Origin: Takakia lepidozioides
Taxonomy: Eukaryota; Streptophyta; Takakiopsida; Takakiales; Takakiaceae
Length of the DNA: 64,000 nt
Assembly (NCBI GenBank): GCA_030704615.1
Contig: CM060732.1
Span: forward strand, 52,311,053-52,375,052
Direction: 5' to 3'
The notes under the pieces were generated by a model that worked only from the letters and a program-made list of their open reading frames with translations, was not told where the DNA came from and searched no databases. A program made the translations under genes and the position numbers. Every line of letters starts with the position of its first letter. Position 1 is the first letter of the stretch. Positions 45,252 through 55,811 of the stretch are shown here, in pieces.

Positions 45252-46245
45252 CTACTCAGCCATAGCCAAGCTGATAATCCAGGTCAAGCAATTGAGATCC
45301 ATTGCTTGCCCCAACACCTGACGACGTGATGCCGCAGAAAGAGATGGCACCGCCATGGTACCAGTGGTAAAACCTATCGCCCGTTCGCGCTCGTCAGCAT
45401 TGGGCTCCACTAATTGTTGCAACTGGCTATCCCACAATAGGCCAGGTCCACCATCCCGAAAAGCATGGGATCTTGGGAAGCTGAGCAGTGTAGGTAATGT
45501 TGCTTGTGGTTGACCCACCCTGTTGACCACTACCAAAGGCAAACGGTCATCGTGTCTCACACGTTGAGACTGCCACCTTGTGTCCAAAATGCTATCCACT
45601 GTGAGGTGTGCTGGCCGTTGTACCCCATCAAATGCACGCTTGAGCAGTGCGGGTGGCATCAAGTTAGTCCACCATAGCCGTGGACGATGAGCCCGTGACC
45701 CCACTGCAGCTGCATCCAGCAACACTGCTGACCCAAGCCACGACCGGACTTGATGCACACTGGCCATCACCCTGGCCCGAGAATCACCCTTCAGTGGCAC
45801 ATTCTCCAAGATGTATGCTGGAGATACAGCTTGATGAAGCTGCAAGTGGCGCAAAACCCGCACCATCTCCCAAAACAGACCCGTCCTCGAGTCTCGCAAT
45901 CCATTGCCATGCCCGGCTGATGAATGCCCTTGGCAGGGCCAACCTGCCACTACCAGATCAATGGAGCCAACCTGCTCCAAATCCTGCGCCCCCAGCAACG
46001 AAATGTCTGCTGGCAATGATTGTTGGTATCCACGAACTGCAGACACTGGCAACAAATCAGGGTACTGTTGTACCAACTAAGCAACATGGCGTAGTGAGAC
46101 GCGTCGTGCAGTCTCATCCCTCTCCATATACAGGTAACGTCGAACTCGTACACCTGCCTGCAGCACTGCAGCCAATCCAGTGTTGATCCCGCCAAACAAT
46201 TCCAGAAGGCATATGCCTTCATCCGGGCACTGCCACACAAGAGGT
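45252..46245 (-). pseudogene. DNMT3/DRM-like cytosine-5 DNA methyltransferase inside the retrotransposon
   Basis: Transfers methyl from S-adenosylmethionine to cytosine C5 in DNA. About 330 residues lie in the same frame as the upstream protease. Conserved motifs in order: I (LLELFGGINTGLAAVLQAG, SAM binding), II (YLYMERDETAR), IV (VAGWPCQGHSSAGHG, catalytic Cys in PCQ), VI (YILENVP), VIII (AHRPRLWWTN), IX (ERERAIGFT) and X (RRQVLGQAM). The LF.GI.TGL start, GLFWEM after motif IV and HRPRLWW resemble DNMT3/DRM enzymes more than DNMT1/CMT. An in-frame TAG at 46079-46077 falls between motifs II and IV. Apart from that codon the domain reads through to TGA/TAG after motif X without a frame break, so damage is recent. 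It lies between protease and reverse transcriptase, a place with no host-gene introns. Confidence 0.9.
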
Positions 46246-47066
46246 GTGGTATCCAATGGCGACAACTGAGGTGGTCCTGGTGTAATCACCGCACTCTCCT
46301 CTTCTCCTGACGGTACGAATGCCTCTACCCAGGCTTGTTGCACCCGTCCATCAGCAGCCTGATGCAAATCCTTGCTCGTACCCCACAATGGAGTGTGAGC
46401 AACCATGGCAGGCAACTCCGCCGTACCATGCATGTTATCCTGCTCTGCTGAAGGTGGCACATCCTCTGCATGGGTATTGCCTTCCAGCAACTCTCCAGGC
46501 CAACTAATTGCAATTGTAAAGGCGGCTAGTGTTGGCATCTTGCCCCATTGGGCAGCCGCAATACCCCCAATGAATGTCACAGGGAGCTGTGCACGACGAC
46601 CATCCCCTGACTGCCATCCAGGCCTGTAGGATGCTGACTCCTCCCAAAAGTCCAGGGTGAAGCCCATGGGATATAACACTGCCCCACCAACGAGGACATC
46701 GTACGAGACCGTGTCTGTCACAATGGCCTTGGCTCGCATCACTGAGCCATCTATAGGATGATCCGGCTGCAGTCTAATGGCCAACTCACGCCGTGTCATG
46801 CCCCGAGCCTGCTCTGATCCTCCCAGAGATGTCTGTATCTGGAAAGGACAAGGCTCCATATCCGCCTCCATGAGGCCCAAACCTGCAATAGCAGCTCTGC
46901 CCAACATCAGTGGCTGAGCTCCTGAGTCCAACAAGACCCGCAGTGGCCGGTACTTCTTGCCTGCCGGTCCACTCAAAGAGAAAATGTCATCCTGGTTGTC
47001 TAACAAGACAACTCCAGGTGTCACCATGGCGCGCTCAAAGGCTGGCCTAGCTGGCAGCTCCGTCAA
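46246..47066 (-). pseudogene. Retropepsin-like aspartic protease and linker of the gypsy-like element
   Basis: The aspartic protease core is visible as PLRVLLDSGAQPLMLG (DSGA catalytic triad) near 46940. It is followed by a flap-like and hydrophobic segment (YDVLVGGAVLYPMGF), then a Ser/Pro/Glu-rich linker that leads in frame into the methyltransferase. The protease would process the gag-pol precursor. The direct in-frame link means the methyltransferase would be made as part of the polyprotein. Confidence 0.8.
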
Positions 47067-47689
47067 CCTGGCAGCTGCAGCTTGCCATGGCAGTCTTGAC
47101 CCTCAAATCCGAGGATCCCTCTACCACTACACCTTCCAGTAAACTCCGCAGAAGATGAAGTGACCTCCCCACTCTCACAGAGTGTTGCTGCTAGTCTGAA
47201 CACTGTAGCCGGTCTTACCCCCGGCATTGCAATCATGGTTGCCGAGAACAGTGGGGCTTGACACACAGAGGTGGCTGCCCCCAATAACACACCGGCTGCA
47301 CTAGCCTTAGTAGCAGGTGTCAGTGATGCACGTGTAGCTCTCCCCAATGGCATAGTAACCTCCGCCTCGGTAACAGTCAGGCGAGAACTAGGTGTCATGG
47401 ATGGCGTCGACACTGTCTCCGCCAATGTGAATGACTGAGGAAGCCTCGCCTGACGGCTTGCCTCCCCACGCTGTGCATCCAATTCCACCTCTGCACCTCA
47501 TGGCTCAGGAACTCGTGTTGCTCCTCGAGTCACGGCTGCAGCAGACTCCACCTGCTCTAGTGGTAGTGTTGCTCCGCACATAAATCCCATGCCTCCCATA
47601 TCTCCTCCCTCAGGAGCAGGAGGTGGACCATCCCGCCTGGGAGCCGGTACCACCTGAGCTGTAGCCATGGCAGCGAGCCTCTGCTCTAG

Positions 47690-48643
47690 CTACTGAAGCC
47701 GGTTGGCCATGCCTTGGTCAACACCCTGACCTCCGCATCCTTGGCCATGTTGAGCTTGCCCTTGGCCTGCACCTCATGCCCGGCCACCTCGTCCTCTTTG
47801 GGCTGGTCCACCTCGCCTCCGGCCACCATTGTTCCCTTGGCCTGGGCGCAACTCAGGATGCAAGTCATAACACTGGGCATCTCCATGCCCATACTTGCCA
47901 CAATGCCCACACTGCAACTGTGCAGGTTGTGCTTGTGCCGGCCTTTTGCCAATCTCTGGGCAATCTCTCTTGACATGGGGTCCTCCACATGTCCAACATA
48001 TCACCCCTGGTTGCTGTTGGCTTGCAAAAGATGCTATTGGCCTCTGCACCTGAGGTCCCCTGTAAGCTCCATGAAATTTGGGTTGGGAAACCTTGCCCCC
48101 CTGACCAAGTTGTTGGGCAGTCCATTATGCTTGTGGGCTGGCAACTGCGCCTCGTGCAGGCATGTCTTTGCCAAATCCAATGGTAACAACTCGCTCCTCC
48201 ACCATGTTGAGCTCAATCCGCTCAGCCAGCAGAAACACATCTGCTAATGTGGGTTGGGCTGCTTGTAACAGGGTTGCATCCTGCACCCTTCTCCTGAGCT
48301 CCTTGTTCAAAATTCCATACCAGAACTGGATTGCCTGAGCTTCAATAACCCCTTGGGTCACACTTATCAAGCGCCTCATACGAGTGTACGCCTCTCGCAG
48401 GCTCTCACTGGGTTTGCGCTAGAAATCTTGCAAACTTTGCAGCTTCTCTGTCCGTACACCTTGGTAGTTCCTCCGCAACTCCTGGAAGAACTCCACCACC
48501 GGGTTGAATCTAGGCACATGTGTTGTAGTCGTGGCAGGAGGAGTAGTAGCACCTTTTGAACTGGTACCACCTGTAGAAGTACCGGCACTACATTGTGGTT
48601 GGCGGAAGAAATGTAGGGAATCGGACATGCAGTCTGAACACAA
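47690..48643 (-). pseudogene. Gag with two CCHC zinc knuckles
   Basis: The gag region is spread over two frames. The upstream part has FFQELRRNYQGVRTEKLQSL, AIQFWYGILNKELRRRVQDA and DVFLLAERIE, a gag capsid-like helical region. The downstream part has two zinc knuckles, CWTCGGPHVKRDC and CGHCGKYGHGDAQC, for RNA binding. A start codon consistent with the frame lies near 48628. The leader, primer-binding site and 5' LTR were not found. Confidence 0.8.
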
Positions 48644-49654
48644 TGATTTTTGAAATCGTCAATATTTTCATTAAGTGTTTCAGAACTGTACAACAAAAGG
48701 ATCCAAATGAGACTTTGCTATGGTGAGGATCCGCGATCACTGTCCGATGCATCCCCGACCTCATGCAAGGATGGTTGTCTTCCACCTGTCTCCGAACCTG
48801 CACTGCCGCTACCGCTGTTACTCTGAGAAGCCCTCCCCTCAAAAATACCATCCTCACCAGCTGGAACTGTCCACCTGGGTGCGGAACTGTCCTCATCATC
48901 CCCCTCGCTCTCGGACGCGGATTCTATGACGAACATGCCTACTCTGCCTTTCACAATTCCATGTTTGGCCTCACGCCTCATTATAATTCTCTGCTCATTC
49001 CCGAATATCAATTGCTCAAACCGAGTAGGCCTATCCTCCCTCCTGATGGCTTCTCTGGCAGCCGTGTCTGCATAGGCTGGTAGAAAAAAGGGCTTCTGGG
49101 GACTCGCGAGAAACGATTTTCTGGCAAAGAATGGCCGATGCGATTCTGTCTCCTCCTCTGCAACAAGGTCCGATTCGGGCAAGTCTCCCAGCATTTCCTC
49201 GTCGGACGACTCTGCAAGGCTGAGTGTACGCACAAACACAGAATGAAGCACATTAGAGCATTCAAACAGGGAATCATCGGCAGGTTGCATGGTCCCTACA
49301 ACCGAAACCAATACATTTACTATGGTGCAACTCACTCGAAGACAGACATTGGAGGAAGCGGCTTCGGGCGCCCCTGCATCGTACGAATTTCTTGGACTTC
49401 CTCCTCTTCCTCTTCCTCGTCCCTTTCCACGTCCTCTTCTGCGTTTTTGGGATCCTCAGTCAGAGGCAGACGTTGTAGGCCTGCCATATTGAAATCGTAC
49501 AAGGCCGTATCCCCCTCAAATGAGAACACAAATCGGTTCGACATCCTTCCAGCCCACATACAGGGACCAGCAAATTCATACGACACAACCACAGCCAAAG
49601 TCAAGAATGACTCGCTTCCTCGCGCAAGCAAACATACACAATCGGAAACGGTGT

Positions 49655-52560
49655 CAATTTCGGTGCCGCAATCACTAAACGCTCTAACCTGTATTTGCAG
49701 TGACGTCGAGGACCCTGCCTTCAACATCCGTACACGTTTCCATGAGCGTCTGGATGAATGCAGGACTCCTGGTCCTGCCATACCTCCAAGGCTTGCCCGA
49801 CAAATCACAAAGCATGTCCTTCTCTCCCACATGGTTGAACATGACGTTATACTCCAGTGGATCAACTGTGGAATCAACAAGTCTGCCTGCTTGACGTAAT
49901 TTGAATTTTGAATGTTCCTTCACGAAGCAAAATGCCTGAAAGATAAGAGTCTGCAAAGAAGGAAATGAGAACGTGAGAGGTGGCCTACACGTACATGGAC
50001 AATTTCGGCGCAGAAATTGGCAGAGCGGAGGAGAACTGCAGCATACCTTCTGACCATCGTTGAGAAGACCCTGCGTGTTGATGCAAGTCCAGATCTTTTT
50101 CAGGATGGGTGCTGCACTTCTCCCCGTCCATACTTTGATATCATTCTCAGTGACTTCTCCATCGGTTGTTAGCACAACAACACAGCCGTCGTCGTCCAAC
50201 ATGTTGGCTGTGAACCCGAATGTGTGGCTCCAGTATCTTTTGTCGTACTTGTTCCACCAGGGTAGTGAGCCCAGCCCCAGTATCTCCTGCCCATCCGGGA
50301 TATCCACGAGGATCATGTCGATGGAGGCTTTCACCGCCCTACCCCCGACTGTGCTCTTTTTGCCGTGGCTCATCGCCACAAAATACTCCATCATCTTTGT
50401 GTAGCCAGGAGTGTCCTCCATATCATTGCCAATGGCCTTCCTCTTCCCCTTCCCCTGGTGGGCCTCGATCGCCTTCCTCAATCTCGTTTTCTCCAGCCTT
50501 CTAGTCAGAGCAGTTAGGAAATTTTCATTAACACACTCCACAATTGTGGGTGTTTTGAGGACTTCCCTGCCCACAATGTGCACCGCACGGTAGGGTCTGC
50601 CAGGTGCATCCTCGTATAGTGATCTCTTCGCAGCCGAACCCCTGGAGCGCTGGCCCTTGTGAATTTTCGGACGAGGTGTGGCCCCCTGGGTGTTATCCTG
50701 CTGGAAATCGTCGTCGGAATCCTCGTCATCTGGCTGACTATGTTGCTGCTTCTTCTTCTTGGGTGTGGGGGTCTTCGTCTCTTGCCCCTGTTTGCGCGTT
50801 TTTTTCCTCTTGTCCTTGGGCTGCTCAGTTGCCTACTTCTCCATCTGCTCCTTCGCCAACGCTGCCGCCTTGGCTGACTTTCTCAGTGCTTTCTGCTTGG
50901 CTACCTCCTCTGCTTTCAGTCTTTCCGCGTCCTCTAGTTGGGGATTCGATTGCGCCTTCATAGCCCTGGCATTCGCTTCCTTCTTCAAGTTAACCTCCGA
51001 GAGGTCAACGGTCCCACTTGGGAGATCCACATACCAGGGACAGTCTACCAAATGCTCGGCATGCCACTCCTTCGCCATTACTTCTGTGTACATCCCTTTG
51101 AATGGCTCCGGACGGAATGAGTGCAAAGTTTATGTACCTGCAATCACGAGGCAGTTCAACAAAAATCATTCTACTGATGAATCATGCAAGAGGAAGTTCT
51201 CAATGCACAAGGTATTTCGGCACCGAAATACGCAGTGGACCGTGCCCCAATTACCCAACACTCACATCTTGCAGAGGTATATTTCGGCGCCGCAATATCC
51301 ACCGCTGCTTAGCTAAATCATCAAAACTGCAAATAGGGGGATGGATTGGCAGCAAATTACCTGAACATGATACGCATTGTTGCTTTGTCAGCACCCTCCT
51401 GCTCGTCGATGTATACGCTGCGTCTTGCCTTTGCAATTTCTCTGATAAAGAGGTTTGCGAAGCGCCCTTGCCAGGACTGCACGTAGTTCTCCATTGTCTC
51501 CGGTTTCGTCCAGTCGATCTGTAACTTGAAAGTGGTGGTGTTGCAATCCAATTGCTCCTGGGCGTGGGTCAGTACCTTCAGCAGTGCAGGTTTCCAAAAC
51601 ATTCATGAATTTGAAATTGCAATGATGTCCAACACACAGAAGAGGAGGAAATTATACCTGATGCCACCAAGTCATCACATTGAGCCAGTCGTTCATTTTG
51701 TCGTCTGTTGGCTCGATGGGAAAGTGGTACAGCAGCTTCGTGTTTGTATGGCCGTTCCAGATTCGCAGCCACCTCGTCTGTATGGCCTAACATCGGTCAG
51801 ACATAAGAACTTCATTATGAGAATCGCGAGAAGACACAAAACAAGAACAAACACATGCTTACCTTCTCCGCCGGCTCAACACAGGACACTGCGATGTGAT
51901 GAAGTTTCTCCATGGATATTTCCGGTTTCATGGGTCTGGAGTAATGCAGTCCTATCTCCGCCAGGAACTCGGCACCAAGACCAGGGTCAGCGATTGTAAC
52001 TTGCTTAACAAGTTTGGACCTGTACTTGGTCCGTGATTGCCTCCCCGCCTGCACAATGTGACTCTCTATCGACGCGTCCACCTTGTTGGGGGCATCCTTC
52101 TCAAAGAACTGCCTTTTGGCATAGGCCAAGTCATCCCTGATGTTCGTCTGCATTCCCATACCCAGCGGATACAGTCAAGCCACTGATCCCTGCAACAAAT
52201 AGCATTAAATTGGGAAATTTGAGATGAACCTCACCGAATAGAGGATCTCCACCATGGCGTCCAGTGTTGGTCGGGTACCAGGTGCGATCCGCTTTCGCAA
52301 GGGACTTCCTATACAGCTCGGGATCGAGGGATTTTTGGAAGTCCGTCAGCGGTGTTGTTCCCACTTCTTGCACTCTGTAGAGCGTATGTGCCAGATGAGT
52401 TTCCACGAAGGCCCTCTCTGTTACCCTGCCATGGAGGGAAAAAAAAAGAACAACATGAAAATATGATACAAAAATAACCAGATTTTGGCACAGCAATCCA
52501 ATTTCCAGTTCATAGAGTGCATGACAGTCAAGAACATTGTCTATTTCGGCGCTGCAATAG
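49655..52560. repeat. Five dispersed copies of the TTTCGGCGCCGAAA palindrome in introns of copy A
   Basis: Variants of the core lie at 49656-49671 (AATTTCGGTGCCGCAAT), 50001-50018 (AATTTCGGCGCAGAAATT), 51213-51230 (ATTTCGGCACCGAAAT), 51280-51297 (ATTTCGGCGCCGCAAT) and 52542-52559 (ATTTCGGCGCTGCAAT). By my exon model all five are in introns. The middle two are 67 bp apart, close to the 64-bp period of the large arrays to the right. Confidence 0.8.
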
Positions 52561-52591
52561 GCAGTACACAAGGATGTAGTTGTATACTTAC

Positions 52592-53060
52592 AGATTTATA
52601 TCCGCCATGGCACCCTTCAGCAGTCCTCTGTCCTTGACGTCCACCTTCACGACAATGCAGTCCACCATGTAATGCCAATTGATATCTTGCAGATGCATTT
52701 CAGCAATGTACTCTGTCCAGGCAAGCATCTTGTGGTTCCCGTCCCAAACAAAGAACATCTTCTCTTCCATGTGTGCGAATGTGGGATTAGTCTTCAGAGA
52801 GGCTTCAAACTCGGCATTTATAGTGTGTCAGTGGGGGCTCCAATTCTGAAGCTCCTCTGCAGTGGGGCCCCTTGTGACACCCTGGTCATTCTCAATGGAA
52901 ACGTAGAATGATGCCGACCCCCGTCTGTACCCCTCTCTGAAGTTGTGCTTCAGTCAATCAATGTCCTCTGGTAGTGCTTGCCTTACAACTGGAAGGCTAA
53001 CTATGCGACACAAAGGAACTTTGAGGTTCTCCGGATACACCATGGAGCCCAAAACGCGGC
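52592..53060 (-). pseudogene. ParB/Srx-like domain of copy A
   Basis: The stretch VPLCRIVSLPVVRQ followed by ALPEDIDxLKHNF corresponds to the ParB box that sets substrate positions. About 80 residues later FFVWDGNHKMLAWTEYI corresponds to the box II G-x-H-R region (DGNHRxxA). The rest (HYMVDCIVVKV, LLKGAMADIN) follows the fold's C-terminal strands. In bacteria and phages such domains are often fused to or encoded next to DNA methylases. Two in-frame TGA codons interrupt this copy (about 52957 and 52830). Confidence 0.7.
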
Positions 53061-54114
53061 CTATGTTGCTATGAGTCTCTGCTAGCAACCTGTTTGCTGC
53101 TATGTTCATGTCTCGTGCGCTCATGAGCATACCCGCCACCAGTTTCTTACTTCTATCACCTCTCTCACTTCCCTCACCCCTCTCACCAGCCTGTCTACTG
53201 TCCTAGAGGTTTTGCTTCTCCGCAAGCTCCAACAGGTTCTGATCGTCGTCAAGTCGCACCACGTTGTCGTCCTCTGCTTCTATCAGCTCAATGGGTCGCC
53301 CTTCTGCAGATCCGACTCCGACATCTCCAGTGGCCTCCACCGCATCCGTGTTTTCTGAAATTGCCTGCAAACCCAATATCTCCACTTCCAGTCTCCCAAG
53401 TGGTTTTACTGGCGAAGCCATGGGCTCCTTCGCTTCCTCGGCTTCCAGACTCTAGGTGGGCTTTTCTGAGGTGATTTCTGAGGTGTTGAATGAGGAGTCG
53501 CCTGCCTCGATGTACTTCCACCTTGAGAGCGCAACACCCGGGCAGGAGTATCCAAAGTTGACTGTGTTGCCTCGCCCCCCTGCGATCCCTCCCCAGCTCC
53601 CATGTCAAACAAACAGGAAAACATGACACACTGCATGCAAAAAAAAATGTGTAAAAGGAATAGTGCGTATGGAGTGCTTCACATCCGCGAAGCACGAATC
53701 TCTCACTGGTGGACGATCTGAGTCTCCAGATAACAAGGTCTACATTTCCTACATGAGACGGAGCTTAAGTCGTGTCGTCGGCGGTTTCCCAAAATCCCGC
53801 GTCCTCCTTCTCTGCGCCGGAGTCGCCTGACCTTCCACAAACTCTATGCTATCACTATGCTGCATAAGGAGAGGAAATGCAGGAGAATGTCACTGCAGAA
53901 GGGCAAGGACCGAGAGAGCGAAGCGGTGGAACATGCAACCACTATGCACGAGCAGATGCGTAAGCAGCCACGTCTCCTGAAGCGTTGTCACCGTCCACCA
54001 CTTTCTGCCGTATGGGTGATGAAGAGATTGCGACCCCTAATACGTTCGCACGGATGAAGTCGACTGGAACACGACGCGTGCCTGTTCAAGCCACCGGTAG
54101 AAGACGCTTTATCC

Positions 54115-55650
54115 GAATTGCGGCGCCGAAATACTATTCCATTCACCGGATGTTGTTACCGGAGCAGCCGGCATTGAATGAACTTTCCGCACATCATGAA
54201 ACCCAACCGCCATGAAAATCCCCTGCCTATGACATTCAACAGTTAGGTCGGTACGTTTCATCAGCGGACGGATGAATTTCGGCGCCACAATTCATCGCTT
54301 CCCCAGTCCTCATCCGTCATAAGCAAACCTATTAGTCGGATATCGGAACCGGAATTAATTCCGGAACAGTGGAGACGGCTGCACTTGGGCACATTTCATC
54401 CATATTTCGGCGCCAAAATTCATTAAGAATATCTCCGTCCACGCGTAGACCAGGTGAAATCATCCATATTTCGGCGCCGAAATTCATCCAGGTCGAAGAC
54501 TAAATCAGCACCATGCTACGCGTTGCCACCATCATTGCCCCTCACGGTTGTTGTCCATGCCTGTTGGACTTGCCATGTCTGGACAGTTAACTATAATTTC
54601 GGTGCCGTAATTATACTTTATGTGCGGCAACGTCCCGTGCGAAAATGACAACTTAATGGATACTGTCAGTTTCAAATGAAAACAACGGCTAAAATGCAAT
54701 TATTTTTCCCCCAACATGAAAAAATATCCCCTTTCGTCATTGGATGTGCCGATTTCTCCATTTAATGCAGAATATTCGTGTTATCTTCGTCGGAATGGGT
54801 TATTTCAAACGAATTTCGGAACATTACATCATCCAGAAGCAAGAAGTAAGTGTCGGGTTCGGACGAATTCGGCGCCGAAATTCATCCGTCGCATAGAAAA
54901 TGTAATATTAGAGTTACCCATTGCGGATAGTAAGGATGAATTTCGGCGCCAAAATTCATCCATTTCAAAGAGAAATAAATGTTGGAGGGAGGGCATTGGA
55001 TGAATTTCGGCGCCGAAATCCAGCGCTCAAACCCTTAAAAGAAATTGGAGGGATGACTTCGGATGAATTTCGGCGCCAAAATCCATTGCTCGCAAAGAAA
55101 AAGAAAATTAGAACGAAGGACTTCGGATGAATTTTGGCGCCGAAATTCATCTGTCGCACACGAAGAAAAAAATGAAGGGAGGACTTCGGATGAATTTCGG
55201 CGCCGAAATCCATCCGCAGGACAACAGAATTTGGGTCGGAAAAGGAGAAGATGAATGAATTTCGGCGCCGGAATTCATCCCTACTGCCAATTCAGGATTA
55301 CTGTCATTCAGATGTCGGCACCAAAATCCAGATACGTGGTGAATCATGACTATAATCACGAACACATTCATCCGTAATTCGGCGCCGAAATTCAAACCTT
55401 ATGTGCAGAAACAATTTCATTAAGAACATGTTCATCCGAATTTCGGCACCGAAATCCATCCGTCGGGTGCTTGCTCAGTTTCATGAGGTGAACAAATTAC
55501 GATTTCTATTGGCGAAATTCATCCCCTGGCTTCCAAATCTGCTACATTACAGAGATGTTCATCCAGATTCCGGTGCCGAAATTCATGAGAAGACCTGATT
55601 TATTGTAGCCCAACTGGTGGTACATCACAATTCAGGCACCAAATATCCGA
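54115..55650. repeat. Left array of a 28-bp palindrome with a 64-bp period
   Basis: The consensus is GGATGAATTTCGGC joined to its inverse GCCGAAATTCATCC. The central GGCGCC (or one-base variant) starts at 54281, 54345 (GGAACC), 54409, 54473, 54601, 54871, 54945, 55009, 55072, 55136, 55199, 55264, 55317, 55381, 55445, 55511 (weak), 55572 and 55635, plus one near 54122. Most steps are 61-66 bp, and the steps 54281-54345-54409-54473 are exactly 64. The spacers between palindromes share little sequence. The array lies between the 5' end of methyltransferase copy A (minus) and the transposase gene (plus), where promoters of both would sit. Confidence 0.93.
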
Positions 55651-55811
55651 TGTGAACTTGCTGTGGTCGTCCGTATTTGTAACGTACGTTACACACCTTC
55701 ATCCATACGTGCACTGATCACCCATCCTGTTGGATACAGAATCCTCCAGAAAATCACTCTTCTCATTGCAGGACTTCGCTGCGGAGCGTACCGAGAGGTA
55801 CCGTCTTCAAC

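Larger units (their letters stand above)
41885..48650 (-). mobile_element. Ty3/gypsy-like LTR retrotransposon encoding a C5-DNA methyltransferase and a PHD finger
   Basis: Read on the minus strand, the order is gag with two zinc knuckles, a linker, protease, C5-DNA methyltransferase, a linker, reverse transcriptase, RNase H, integrase core, integrase C-terminus and PHD finger. The order RT-RH-IN is that of Ty3/gypsy. The copy is decayed: an amber stop lies inside the methyltransferase, there are about five frameshifts across RT-RH-IN, a TGA precedes the PHD module, and one integrase catalytic Asp is lost. I could not find a matching pair of LTRs. The 5' end runs into the 3' flank of the neighbouring methyltransferase-like pseudogene and the 3' end into an L1 fragment, so the boundaries are approximate and the LTRs may be lost or too diverged. 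Confidence 0.85.
48718..53636 (-). pseudogene. ParB-like domain / beta-class amino-methyltransferase fusion, copy A (decayed)
   Basis: Multi-exon gene read from about 53.6 kb downwards. Domain order: a Ser/Thr/Pro-rich basic N-terminus; a ParB/sulfiredoxin-like domain (VPLCRIVSLPVVRQALPEDI, then FFVWDGNHKMLAW) ending at donor 52592; a helical region (RVTERAFVETHLAHTLYRV at 52425-52235; VTIADPGLGAEFL up to 51863; 51786-51658; about 51606-51361); a long exon (about 51133-50047) with a Lys-rich linker and the catalytic-type strand MILVDIPDGQE (50306-50289); motif X/I in exon 49950-49689 (SGKPWRYGRTRSPAFIQTLM, VLDVTANTG); motif II (FVFSFEGD) and an acidic tail ending at 48718. Motif IV before motif I is the beta-class order of N6-adenine/N4-cytosine methyltransferases. 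In-frame stops at about 53205, 52957, 52830 and 50835 and several frameshifts make it a pseudogene. Confidence 0.75.

Noticed and set aside
45680-46186. 168-codon plus-strand open frame
   Set aside because: It is the complement of the C5-methyltransferase, whose motifs fix the true strand.
49138-49899. 253-codon plus-strand open frame
   Set aside because: It lies opposite the acidic-tail and motif I exons of methyltransferase copy A. The Ser-rich composition is the complement of the acidic stretch, so it is a shadow.
50833-50835. Stop codons in copy A as programmed recoding
   Set aside because: Several stops of different kinds plus frameshifts are spread over the gene. Decay is the simpler explanation.
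54115-55650. CRISPR-like array
   Set aside because: Regular palindromic repeats with unlike spacers look CRISPR-like, but the genome is a plant nucleus, there are no cas genes, the spacer boundaries are fuzzy and the neighbours are transposon genes.
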